From Hymenobacter sp. BT559 (lineage in GTDB: Bacteria; Bacteroidota; Bacteroidia; Cytophagales; Hymenobacteraceae): a stretch of 64,000 nucleotides of DNA. Each line of letters opens with the position of its first letter. Positions within the stretch are counted from its first letter, which is position 1. A program made the position numbers and the translations under genes. A model generated the notes under the pieces. That model had not been told where the DNA came from and did no database searches. It saw nothing but the letters and a program-made list of their open reading frames with translations. This document shows, piece after piece, positions 53,418 to 61,225 of the stretch. The stretch lies in contig NZ_JAGETY010000001.1 of assembly GCF_017571525.1 (NCBI RefSeq), positions 62,001 to 126,000 on the forward strand. Reading direction: 5' to 3'.

Positions 53418-53915
53418 CTATTTCGCTACCAGCGTTGATACTTCCGCGCTGCTGCCACTGGCCAGCAGCTGCACGTCGAACGCCACCTTGGCTGTTTCAG
53501 GCAGCTTCGGAATTAACACGTAGTACACCACGCTTACGGCCTTGGGAGACGCGTCGGGGGCTAGCTGCACGGCGTAGGTGTAGCCGGTGCAGGTCTGCAC
53601 CACTTGCTGGGCCAGCAGGTGGTAGCTGCTGGCGGTGCGGGTCTTGCCGGCCAGCAGCGTGTGCGTAGTGAAGTCGATGGCTGGCAGCTTTTTACCCGCA
53701 AAGAGCTCGTGGTATTCGGCTGCTGAGTTGATAATGTATTCGTTAGTTTGGCCCACGTAGGGCACGGGCTCGCTGATGCTGGCCTTGAGGCCGGCCAAGG
53801 GTAGCATTGTCACATCGGCCGAGGCGTTGCAGGGCACCACGTCTTCTTTTTTGCAGCTGTTGCTCATGGCCACCAGGCTGAGCACGGCCAACGCCAGGAG
53901 TTGACGTATCTTCAT
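53418..53915 (-). CDS. Small lipoprotein of unknown function
   Basis: This 165-residue protein has lipoprotein signal MKIRQLLALAVLSLVAMSNSCKKED, with lipidated Cys at about residue 21. The mature part has a compact alternating pattern (YIINSAAEYHELFAGKKLPA, DFTTHTLLAGKTRTASSYHL, VVQTCTGYTYAVQLAPDASP, VSVVYYVLIPKLPETAKV). It contains two Cys in total, and the second (TCTG) is unpaired. The strand-rich layout and the EYHELF/KLPAIDF elements resemble the protease-complex PrcB-like C-terminal domain family found in Bacteroidota lipoproteins, which is a weak suggestion. The start at 53915 begins the signal peptide; an in-frame upstream ATG at 54020 is not credible. Confidence 0.65.
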   Translation of the reverse strand: MKIRQLLALAVLSLVAMSNSCKKEDVVPCNASADVTMLPLAGLKASISEPVPYVGQTNEYIINSAAEYHELFAGKKLPAIDFTTHTLLAGKTRTASSYHLLAQQVVQTCTGYTYAVQLAPDASPKAVSVVYYVLIPKLPETAKVAFDVQLLASGSSAEVSTLVAK

Positions 53916-54267
53916 AAAAACCAGGGTACTCGGGTGGGAAAAGGAGAGCGGGCAAGAAATATAGCGCCCAGCGCGCGATATCCAAGCACCGATTGAGATA
54001 TGCCAGGTCTGGTTGAGCACTGGCCGCGCTTTTTTGCGGGCCTAGGCAGACAACCACAGTTTCGCCCATTGCCGCTTGGCTAGGGCATTCGCTAGTTAGT
54101 AGCTCAGCAAAATGCGGGTACGGAAATTTACAATAATAGATTTTCCAGCTTCAGGCAGAAAAAGGCTAGTCAGTGCTGCAACGCCGAGCAAGTGGGTATG
54201 TCTTTTTCGTGAAAAAGGTGCATCTTGCCAGTCGGTTTTTGCCCATTGCCTTTAATTTCTTGCTGTT
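53916..54267. other. Intergenic region before the TldD/TldE cluster
   Basis: This 352-base region holds the promoters of the divergent lipoprotein and tldD genes. On the minus strand TATATTTC (around 53956-53963) is one base from TAnnTTTG. On the plus strand no consensus box is evident. A small hairpin, CTTTTTC-GT-GAAAAAG, occurs near 54203-54218. No ORF or RNA gene is supported. Confidence 0.4.
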
Positions 54268-55920
54268 TTGAAACGACGTGACTTTGTAGGCCTCACGGGC
54301 CTGGCCACCGGCGCCCTGCTGCTGCCCAATTTTCCAGGCATGGGCGGTACCCTCGTAGACCCCGCCCGCCTGCTCGAGCCCGGCCTCGACGTGGCCGCCA
54401 AAAAGCGCCTGGCCGATGCGGCCCTGAACACGGCCAAAAGCGCCGGCGCCTCTTACGCCGATGTGCGCATCGGCCGCTACCTCAACCAGAGCATTTTCAC
54501 CCGCGAAAAGCAGGTGCAGAACATCGCCAGCGGCGAGAGCTTCGGGGCCGGCGTGCGCGTCATCGCTAACGGCAGCTGGGGCTTTGCGGCCACCAACAAC
54601 GTGAGCGAAGTCGGGCTGGCCCAGGCCGCTAAGCTGGCCGTAGCCATGGCCAAGGCCAATGCCAAAACCCAGAAGCAACCCGTGCAGCTAGCCCCCCAAA
54701 AGGGCTACGGCGAGGTGAGCTGGAAAACACCCATCAAGCAAAACGCCTTTGAAGTGCCCGTAGCGCAGAAGGCCGAGCTGCTGCTGGCCGCCAACGCAGC
54801 GGCCCAGGCCAACGGCGCCAACTTCGTCAATTCCAGCCTCTTCCAGATAAACGAGCAGAAGTACTTCGCCAGCACCGACGGCTCGTATATCGACCAGGAC
54901 GTGCACCGCATCTGGCCTACGTTCTCGGTCACGGCCATCGACCGGGCCAGCGGCAAGTTCAAAACCCGCGACGCGCTGAGCTCGCCCATGGGCCTGGGCT
55001 ATGAGTACCTCTCGCCCCAGGCGGTTGATAAGGTGGCTGGCCCTAGCGGCACCGGCCTCGTGGGCTACCGCAACAGCTACGACATTCTGGAAGATGCCGC
55101 CCTGGCCGCCCGCCAGGCTAAGGCCAAGCTCACCGCCACCTCGGTGCTGGCCGGCAAATATGACCTCGTGCTCGACCCTAACCACCTGGGCCTCACCATT
55201 CACGAAAGCATCGGCCACCCGCTGGAGCTCGACCGCGTGCTGGGCTACGAGGCCAACTACGCCGGCACCAGCTTCGCCACGCTCGAGTGGCGCAAGAAGA
55301 ACATTCCGTATGGCTCGAAGAACGTAACCATCGTGGCCGACAAGCTGCAGCCCGGCTCGCTGGGCGCGGTGGGCTACGACGACGAGGGCGTGAAAACCAA
55401 GGAGTGGACGCTCATCGACCAGGGGAAACTAGTTGATTACGAGAAGATTCGCGACCAGGCGCACATCGTGGGTCAGAAAGAGTCGGATGGCTGCTGCTAC
55501 GCCGACTCGTGGGGCACGGTGCAGTTTCAGCGCATGCCCAACGTGAGCCTACGCCCCGGCACCGCCAAAATGAATGTAGACGAGCTCATAAGCAAGGTCG
55601 ATAAAGGTATCTATATTGCCGGCCGCGGCTCATACTCTATTGACCAACAGCGCTATAACTTTCAGTTTGGCGGGCAGGTGTTCTACGCCATCGAGAAGGG
55701 CAAAATCGCCGGCATGCTCGACGACGTGGCCTACCAAGCCAACACCCAGGAGTTTTGGAACTCGTGCGCGGCCGTGTGCGACCAGAGCGACTACCGCCTC
55801 TTCGGCTCGTTCTTCGACGGCAAGGGCCAGCCCTCGCAGGTGTCGGCCGTGAGCCACGGCTCGGCCACCTCGCGCTTCAACGCAGTGAACGTCATTAATA
55901 CGGCCCGCAAGATTGGCTAG
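54268..55920 (+). CDS. tldD: TldD-family metalloprotease with Tat-type leader (copy 1)
   Basis: This 550-residue protein probably starts at TTG 54268. A twin-arginine-type leader opens it (KRRDFVGLTGLATGALLLP). The TldD N-terminal domain follows (about 50-290; SAGASYADVRIGRYLNQSIF, REKQVQNIASGESFGAGVRV). The zinc motif HESIGH lies at 312-317, in LGLTIHESIGHPLELDRVL. Then come VGYDDEGVKTKEW, DGCCYADSWGTVQFQRM, and the third zinc ligand Cys in VCDQSDYRLFGSF (about 504). TldD with TldE forms a protease that trims microcin B17 leader and degrades CcdA in E. coli, where both are cytoplasmic. No TldE directly follows this copy; TldD copy 2 comes next, after a 133-base palindromic element. Confidence 0.9.
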   Translation: MKRRDFVGLTGLATGALLLPNFPGMGGTLVDPARLLEPGLDVAAKKRLADAALNTAKSAGASYADVRIGRYLNQSIFTREKQVQNIASGESFGAGVRVIANGSWGFAATNNVSEVGLAQAAKLAVAMAKANAKTQKQPVQLAPQKGYGEVSWKTPIKQNAFEVPVAQKAELLLAANAAAQANGANFVNSSLFQINEQKYFASTDGSYIDQDVHRIWPTFSVTAIDRASGKFKTRDALSSPMGLGYEYLSPQAVDKVAGPSGTGLVGYRNSYDILEDAALAARQAKAKLTATSVLAGKYDLVLDPNHLGLTIHESIGHPLELDRVLGYEANYAGTSFATLEWRKKNIPYGSKNVTIVADKLQPGSLGAVGYDDEGVKTKEWTLIDQGKLVDYEKIRDQAHIVGQKESDGCCYADSWGTVQFQRMPNVSLRPGTAKMNVDELISKVDKGIYIAGRGSYSIDQQRYNFQFGGQVFYAIEKGKIAGMLDDVAYQANTQEFWNSCAAVCDQSDYRLFGSFFDGKGQPSQVSAVSHGSATSRFNAVNVINTARKIG

Positions 55921-55944
55921 GCCTCTCCGCGGCGCTAACGTGGC

Positions 55945-56077
55945 GCCTCACCCCTAGCCCCTCTCCGCAAAGAAGAGGGGAACTAGTGCTAGTTTTAGAA
56001 TAGCCGTTTTCTAAAAACCAGAACTAGAATTAGCAGCTAGCCCCCTCTCCTTTTCGGATAGGGGCTAGGGGTGAGGC
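55945..56077. mobile_element. MITE-like palindromic element (133 bp)
   Basis: The ends are an 18-bp perfect inverted repeat, GCCTCACCCCTAGCCCCT (55945-55962) and its complement (56060-56077). Each arm continues into CTCTCC, and a small internal hairpin (CCCCTCT...AGAGGGG) follows the left arm. The middle is AT-richer. It matches a class of dispersed CCTCACCCCTAGCCCC-type palindromes found in several phyla. No target-site duplication is obvious. It sits between tldD copies 1 and 2. Confidence 0.7.
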
Positions 56078-56137
56078 AACATCAGCAAGACTCATCTTCA
56101 ACACTTTCTATTTCTCAAACCTTTACCTGCCCTCCCC

Positions 56138-57790
56138 TTGAACAGACGCGACTTTACTGCCCTCACCGGCCTGGCGGCCGGAGCCTTGTGGCTCCCCAGC
56201 TTTCCGAGCCTGGCTGGCAACATTATTGACCCTAGCCAGCTGCTGGAGCCGGGCCTCGACGTGGCCGCCAAAAAGCGTATGGCCGATGTAGCTCTGAACG
56301 CCGCCAAGGCCGCCGGCGCCACCTACGCCGACATCCGCATTCAGCGCACGCTCAACCAGAGCATTTTCACCCGCGAAAAGCAGGTGCAGGGCATCTCCAA
56401 TATCGAGAGCCTGGGGGTAGGAATCCGGGTGATTGCCAACGGCACCTGGGGCTTTGCCTCGACCAACAACATGACCGACGCGGGCATCGCCAAAACCGCC
56501 CAGCACGCCGTGGCCATCGCCAAGGCCAACTCGAAGGTGCAGAAGGAACCCGTGAAGCTAGCTCCCCAAAAAGGCTACGGCGACGTGTCCTGGAAAACGC
56601 CAATTGAGAAAAACGCCTTCGAGGTACCCATCAAGGAGAAGGCCGATTTGCTGCTGGCGGCCAATGCCGCAGCTACCGACAACGGCGCTTCGTTCGTGAA
56701 CTCGGCGCTGTTTCAAGTAAACGAGCAGAAGTACTTTGCCAGCACCGACGGCTCGTATATCGACCAGGATATTCACCGCATTTACCCCACCTTCGGCGTA
56801 ACGGTAGTAGACCGGGCTAGCGGCAAGTTCCGCTCGCGCCAGAGCCTGAGCTCGCCCATGGGTATGGGCTACGAGTACCTCACGCCCAAGGCCGCCGACA
56901 AGATGGCCGGCCCCACCGGCTCGGATGTAATCGGCTACAAAAACAGCTACGACATTCTGGAAGACGCCACCCGCGCCGCCAAGCAAACCAAGCAGAAAAT
57001 AACCTGCAAGAGCGTGGTACCGGGCAAGTACGACCTCATTCTGGACCCCCACCACCTGGGCCTGACCATTCACGAATCGGTGGGCCACCCCACCGAGCTC
57101 GACCGCGTGCTGGGCTACGAAGCCAACTTTGCGGGCACCTCATTTGCCACGCTGGAGTGGCGCAAGAAGAACATTCCGTATGGCTCGAAGAACGTAACCA
57201 TCGTGGCCGACAAGCTGCAGCGCAACTCACTCGGGGCAGTGGGCTACGACGACGAAGGCGTGAAAACTAAAGAGTGGACACTCATCGACCAGGGCAAGCT
57301 CATTGATTACCAGAAGATTCGTGACCAGGCGGGCATCGTGGGCCAGAACGCTTCGGATGGCTGCTGCTACTCGCAGTCGTGGCGCGATGTGCAGTTTCAG
57401 CGCATGGCCAACGTGAGCCTGCGCCCCAGCGCCACCAAGCGCAGCGTAGATGAGCTGGTGAGCGGTGTGGAAAAAGGCATTTACATCGCTGGCAACGGCT
57501 CATTCTCGATTGACCAGCAGCGCTATAACTCGCAGTTTGGCGGGCAGGTGTTCTACGCCATCGAGAAGGGTAAAATCACGGAGATGCTCGAAGACGTGGC
57601 CTACCAGACCAACACCCTCGAATTCTGGGGCGCCTGCCAGGGCTCGTGCGACCAGAGCGACTACCGCTTCGCGGGCTTCTTCAACGACGGCAAGGGTCAG
57701 CCTTCGCAAAGCTCGGCCGTGAGCCACGGCTCGGCCACCACGCGCTTCAACGGCGTGAACGTGATTAACACGGCCCGCAAAATCGGATAA
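56138..57790 (+). CDS. tldD: TldD-family metalloprotease with Tat-type leader (copy 2)
   Basis: This 550-residue protein probably starts at TTG 56138 (NRRDFTALTGLAAGALWLPS). It is a close paralogue of copy 1 over its whole length, with identical stretches such as KYFASTDGSYIDQD and RVLGYEANFAGTSFATLEW. The zinc motif HESVGH is at 312-317 and the Cys ligand is in SCDQSDYRFAGFF. Differences cluster in the N-terminal domain (TYADIRIQRTLNQSIF; NIESLGVGIRVIANGTWG). It is followed after 109 bases by tldE copy 1, and that gap is almost wholly an inverted repeat. It likely forms the working heterodimer with that TldE. Confidence 0.9.
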   Translation: MNRRDFTALTGLAAGALWLPSFPSLAGNIIDPSQLLEPGLDVAAKKRMADVALNAAKAAGATYADIRIQRTLNQSIFTREKQVQGISNIESLGVGIRVIANGTWGFASTNNMTDAGIAKTAQHAVAIAKANSKVQKEPVKLAPQKGYGDVSWKTPIEKNAFEVPIKEKADLLLAANAAATDNGASFVNSALFQVNEQKYFASTDGSYIDQDIHRIYPTFGVTVVDRASGKFRSRQSLSSPMGMGYEYLTPKAADKMAGPTGSDVIGYKNSYDILEDATRAAKQTKQKITCKSVVPGKYDLILDPHHLGLTIHESVGHPTELDRVLGYEANFAGTSFATLEWRKKNIPYGSKNVTIVADKLQRNSLGAVGYDDEGVKTKEWTLIDQGKLIDYQKIRDQAGIVGQNASDGCCYSQSWRDVQFQRMANVSLRPSATKRSVDELVSGVEKGIYIAGNGSFSIDQQRYNSQFGGQVFYAIEKGKITEMLEDVAYQTNTLEFWGACQGSCDQSDYRFAGFFNDGKGQPSQSSAVSHGSATTRFNGVNVINTARKIG

Positions 57791-57797
57791 ATTATTA

Positions 57798-57890
57798 AGC
57801 TGTTAGCTTTTAGCTACTGGCTGTTAGCTTCTCAAGGGAGGCGCAGGGCAGTACAAAAAGCTAACAGCCAACAGCTAAAAGCTAACAGCT
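57798..57890. repeat. Palindromic repeat between tldD copy 2 and tldE copy 1
   Basis: AGCTGTTAGCTTTTAGCT (57798-57815) and AGCTAAAAGCTAACAGCT (57873-57890) are perfect 18-bp complements. Further TGTTAGCTT/AAGCTAACA pairing lies inside around a GC-rich loop. The same repeat type occurs at the equivalent place in the second module (61133-61219). It ends nine bases before the tldE ATG. Confidence 0.85.
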
Positions 57891-57899
57891 CATCCCAAA

Positions 57900-59234
57900 A
57901 TGGCAATTCTTTCCCAGACCGAAGCTCAGGACATTCTCAAGAAGGTCATCGGCTTCAGCACCGCCGACGAGTGTGATGCGACGCTCAACGGCAGCCTCGA
58001 AGGCAACGTGCGCTCGGCGCGCAACTCCATTAGCACGGCCGGCGCCGTCGACAACGTGTCCTTGGCCGTGACGTCGTACTTCGGCAAGCGCTCGGGCACG
58101 GCAACCTGCAACCAGTTTGACGACGCCACCCTGCGCCGCTGCGTGCAGCGCGCCGAGGAAATAGCCCGGCTAGCCCCCGAAAGCCCCGAGTACATGCCGC
58201 TACTCGGGCCCCAGACGTATCTGTCGTCGCCCCAGTCGTTTGCAGCCAGCACGGCCGGCATCACGCCCGATTACCGGGCTAGCCAAATGGCAGCCAGCAT
58301 GCAGTACTGCGACCAGAAGAAGCTGACTTCGGCCGGCTTCCTCAACGACCAGGCAGGCTTTGTGGCCAAGCGCAACTCGAAGGGCCTCGAAGCCTACCAG
58401 CGCACCACCAACCTCGATTTCAGCATCACCGTGCGCACGCTTGATGGGCAGGGCTCGGGCTACGCGGCTACGGACTTTACGGATATCAAGAACTTTGACG
58501 CGGCGCGCCTCACGGCGGTGGCGGCCAGCAAGGCCGCGTCGTCGGTGGGCGCCAGGGCCATCGAGCCGGGCAAGTACACCGTTATTCTGGAGCCCAACGC
58601 GCTGGTATCGGGCACCGATGCCTCGCTGCTGGCCGCGCTCATGCGCTCGTTTGACGCGCGCTCGGCCGACGAAGGCCGCAGCTTCCTCAGCAAGAAGGGT
58701 GGCGGCAACCGCAAGGGCGAAAAGCTATTTGATGAGCGCGTTACGATTTACTCGGACCCCACCAACGCCGAGGTGCCCGACCTCACGTTCTCGGGCGATG
58801 GCCGCCCGCAGCAGCGCACCACCTGGATTGAAAAAGGCGTGGTGAAGAACCTTTACAGCTCGCGCTACTGGGCCCAGAAAACCGGTATTCCGGACCTGCC
58901 CGGCCCGGGCGGCTTCATCATGGAAGGCGGCACCCAAAGCACCGCCGACCTCATCAAGAGCACGGCGAAAGGCATTCTGGTGACGCGCCTGTGGTACATC
59001 CGCCCCGTTGACCCCCAGACGCTGTTGTTCACGGGCCTCACCCGCGACGGCACGTTCTACATCGAGAACGGCGCTATCAAGTTCCCAGTCAAGAACTTCC
59101 GCTTCAATGAGAGCCCGATTATCATGCTCAACAACCTGGAGGCCATCGGCCGCCCAGTGCGCCTGAATGGTAACCTGGTGCCCCCGCTCAAGATTCGCGA
59201 CTTCACGTTTACGAGCTTGTCCGACGCTGTGTAA
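57900..59234 (+). CDS. tldE: TldE/PmbA-family protein (copy 1)
   Basis: This 444-residue protein lacks any signal peptide or twin-arginine motif (MAILSQTEAQDILKKVIGFS). It has the TldE/PmbA pattern: SARNSISTAGAVDNVSLAVT, KRSGTATCNQFDDATLRRC, RAEEIARLAPESPEYMPLLG, KYTVILEPNALVSGTDASLL, the KGEKLFDERVTIYSDPTN region, and the C-terminal GTFYIENGAIKFPVKNFRFN and LVPPLKIRDFTFTSLSDA. There is no HExxxH, so it is the non-zinc partner subunit. It lies downstream of tldD copy 2 and ends at a strong terminator. In E. coli TldE is cytoplasmic, as expected from this N terminus, whereas the paired TldD here appears to carry an export leader. Confidence 0.9.
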   Translation: MAILSQTEAQDILKKVIGFSTADECDATLNGSLEGNVRSARNSISTAGAVDNVSLAVTSYFGKRSGTATCNQFDDATLRRCVQRAEEIARLAPESPEYMPLLGPQTYLSSPQSFAASTAGITPDYRASQMAASMQYCDQKKLTSAGFLNDQAGFVAKRNSKGLEAYQRTTNLDFSITVRTLDGQGSGYAATDFTDIKNFDAARLTAVAASKAASSVGARAIEPGKYTVILEPNALVSGTDASLLAALMRSFDARSADEGRSFLSKKGGGNRKGEKLFDERVTIYSDPTNAEVPDLTFSGDGRPQQRTTWIEKGVVKNLYSSRYWAQKTGIPDLPGPGGFIMEGGTQSTADLIKSTAKGILVTRLWYIRPVDPQTLLFTGLTRDGTFYIENGAIKFPVKNFRFNESPIIMLNNLEAIGRPVRLNGNLVPPLKIRDFTFTSLSDAV

Positions 59235-59258
59235 TCACGGCTGGCGCCTCCCCTCCGA

Positions 59259-59292
59259 AGCCCCCGAACCTGATTGGTTTGGGGGCTTTTTG
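59259..59292 (+). terminator. Terminator of the first tldD/tldE module
   Basis: AGCCCCCGAACC (59259-59270) pairs with GGTTTGGGGGCT (59276-59287, one G-U or mismatch), followed by TTTT. It separates module one from module two, so tldD copy 3 should have its own promoter in 59293-59476, where I see no consensus -7 box. Confidence 0.88.
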
Positions 59293-59476
59293 GTGGAAAG
59301 CAGGCTAGCCAGACAAACGCCGGTAACGGAGCGGCATCCTGGCCGGTAGTCGGCCACAACTGACTGCCATCAGCCGACTATCCAAAGTTTTAGCTTAACT
59401 AGCAACGCCTTTTGCTACCTGGGCCAGCTTTTGTGGGGGCTAGCGCTTTCTTCTTTCACTCCTCCTTTTTTCTGCC

Positions 59477-61126
59477 ATGAACAGACGTGACTTTGTGGGC
59501 CTTACCGGCCTGGGCGCCACGGCCCTGCTGCTGCCGAGCCTGCCCGGCTTCGGGGCCAAACAAGTGGACCCTAGCCGGCTGCTGGAGCCCGGCGCCGACA
59601 CCATCCTTAAAAAGCGCCTGGCCGACGCGGCCCTCAACGCCGCCAGGAGCGCCGGGGCCAGCTACGCCGACGTGCGCATCGGGCGCTCGCTCAACCAATA
59701 CGTCTTCACCCGCGAAAAGCAGGTGCAGAATATTGTGAGCACCGAAAGCTACGGCGTAGGCATTCGGGTGCTGGTGAATGGCTGCTGGGGCTTCGCCTCC
59801 ACGAGCGTCGTGACCGAGGCTAGCCTGGCCGCCACGGCTCGCCTGGCGGTGGAAATCGCGAAGGCCGACAAGCTGGTGATGAAGGAGCCCGTGCAGCTAG
59901 CCCCCCAGCAGGGCTACGGCGAGGTAAGCTGGAAAACGCCCATCGTGCAGAGCGCCTTTGAGGTGCCGGTAAAGCAAAAGGCCGAGCTACTGCTGGCCGC
60001 TAATGCGGCGGCACTCGATACTGGCGCTAGCTACATCAGCTCGGCGCTGTTTCAAGTAAATGAGCAGAAGTACTTTGCCAGTACCGATGGCTCGTATATC
60101 GACCAGGATATTCACCGCCTCTGGCCCACCTTCACGGCTACGGCCGTCGATACCAAATCGGGCAAGTTCCGCTCGCGCGAGGCGCTGAGCGCGCCGGTGG
60201 GGCTGGGCTACGAATACCTGACCCCTAGCGCCAGTGAGCAGGTGCGCGGCCCGCAGGGCACCGATACCGTGGGCTATAAGCTGCGCTACGATATCCTGGC
60301 CGACGCGGCCCTGGCCGGCAAGCAGGCCAAGGCCAAGCTGACCATGAAATCGGTGACGCCCGGCAAGTACGACCTCGTGCTCGACCCCGGCCACCTGGGC
60401 CTCACCATACACGAAAGCGTGGGCCACCCCACCGAGCTCGACCGGGTGCTGGGCTACGAGGCCAACTTCGCGGGCACCTCGTTTGCCACGCTCGAGTGGA
60501 AGGCGAAGGGCCTGCCCTACGGCTCGCCGCAGGTCAACATTGTGGCCGATAAGCTGCAACCCGGCGCCGTGGGCACCGTGGGCTACGACGACGAGGGCGT
60601 GAAAACCAAGCAGTGGGATATCATCAAAGCCGGTAAGCTGGTTGATTACCAGAAAATCCGGGACCAGGCGCACATCGTGGGCCAAAAGGCTAGCGACGGC
60701 TGCTGCTACGCGCAGTCGTGGGAGGATGTGCAGTTTCAGCGCATGGCCAACATCAGCCTCAAGCCCAGCCCCACCAAAATGAGCGTAGACGAGATGGTGA
60801 GCAAGGTGGACAAGGGCATCTACATTGCCGGAGCTGGCTCATTTAGTATTGACCAGCAGCGGTTTAACTTTCAGTTTGGTGGCCAGCTGTTTTACGCCAT
60901 CGAGAAGGGCAAAATAACGGAGCCGCTCGAAGACGTGGCCTACCAGTCGAACACCCAGGAGTTTTGGGGTGCCTGCCAGGGCTCGTGCGACCAGAGCGAC
61001 TACCGCCTCTTCGGCACCTTCTTCGATGGCAAGGGCCAGCCCATGCAAAGCTCGTCGGTGAGCCACGGCTCAGCCACCACGCGCTTCAATGGGGTGAACG
61101 TGATTAACACGGCCCGCAAAGTTTAA
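59477..61126 (+). CDS. tldD: TldD-family metalloprotease with Tat-type leader (copy 3)
   Basis: This 549-residue protein starts at ATG 59477 (MNRRDFVGLTGLGATALLLP). It carries the same leader, the zinc motif HESVGH at 312-317, and the Cys ligand in SCDQSDYRLFGTF. It is somewhat more divergent from copies 1 and 2 in the middle (ATAVDTKSGKFRSREALSAP; TLEWKAKGLPYGSPQVNIVA where the others have RKKNIPYGSKNVTIV). It is followed 99 bases later by tldE copy 2, with the same palindromic repeat type in the gap. It is the only one of the three with an ATG start. Confidence 0.9.
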   Translation: MNRRDFVGLTGLGATALLLPSLPGFGAKQVDPSRLLEPGADTILKKRLADAALNAARSAGASYADVRIGRSLNQYVFTREKQVQNIVSTESYGVGIRVLVNGCWGFASTSVVTEASLAATARLAVEIAKADKLVMKEPVQLAPQQGYGEVSWKTPIVQSAFEVPVKQKAELLLAANAAALDTGASYISSALFQVNEQKYFASTDGSYIDQDIHRLWPTFTATAVDTKSGKFRSREALSAPVGLGYEYLTPSASEQVRGPQGTDTVGYKLRYDILADAALAGKQAKAKLTMKSVTPGKYDLVLDPGHLGLTIHESVGHPTELDRVLGYEANFAGTSFATLEWKAKGLPYGSPQVNIVADKLQPGAVGTVGYDDEGVKTKQWDIIKAGKLVDYQKIRDQAHIVGQKASDGCCYAQSWEDVQFQRMANISLKPSPTKMSVDEMVSKVDKGIYIAGAGSFSIDQQRFNFQFGGQLFYAIEKGKITEPLEDVAYQSNTQEFWGACQGSCDQSDYRLFGTFFDGKGQPMQSSSVSHGSATTRFNGVNVINTARKV

Positions 61127-61132
61127 TTTTCA

Positions 61133-61219
61133 AGCTGTTAGCTTTTGGCTGTTAGCTGTTAGCCCCTTTCGGTAGGCACAGTTAAAAAGCTAACCGCTAA
61201 CAGCCAAAAGCTAACAGCT
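61133..61219. repeat. Palindromic repeat between tldD copy 3 and tldE copy 2
   Basis: The arms are about 31 bp with one mismatch: AGCTGTTAGCTTTTGGCT and onward (61133-61163) against its complement ending GCCAAAAGCTAACAGCT (to 61219). It is related to the repeat at 57798-57890 but not identical in arm or loop, so the two are separate family members or diverged duplicates. Confidence 0.85.
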
Positions 61220-61225
61220 CAAAAA

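Noticed and set aside
54268-61126. One of the three TldD copies as a pseudogene
   Set aside because: All three are 549-550 residues, with intact HExxxH at residue 312 and the Cys ligand; none shows a frameshift or internal stop.
57798-61219. AGCTGTTAGC palindromes as direct repeats of a CRISPR
   Set aside because: Only two copies, each an inverted repeat with a different loop, located at gene junctions.
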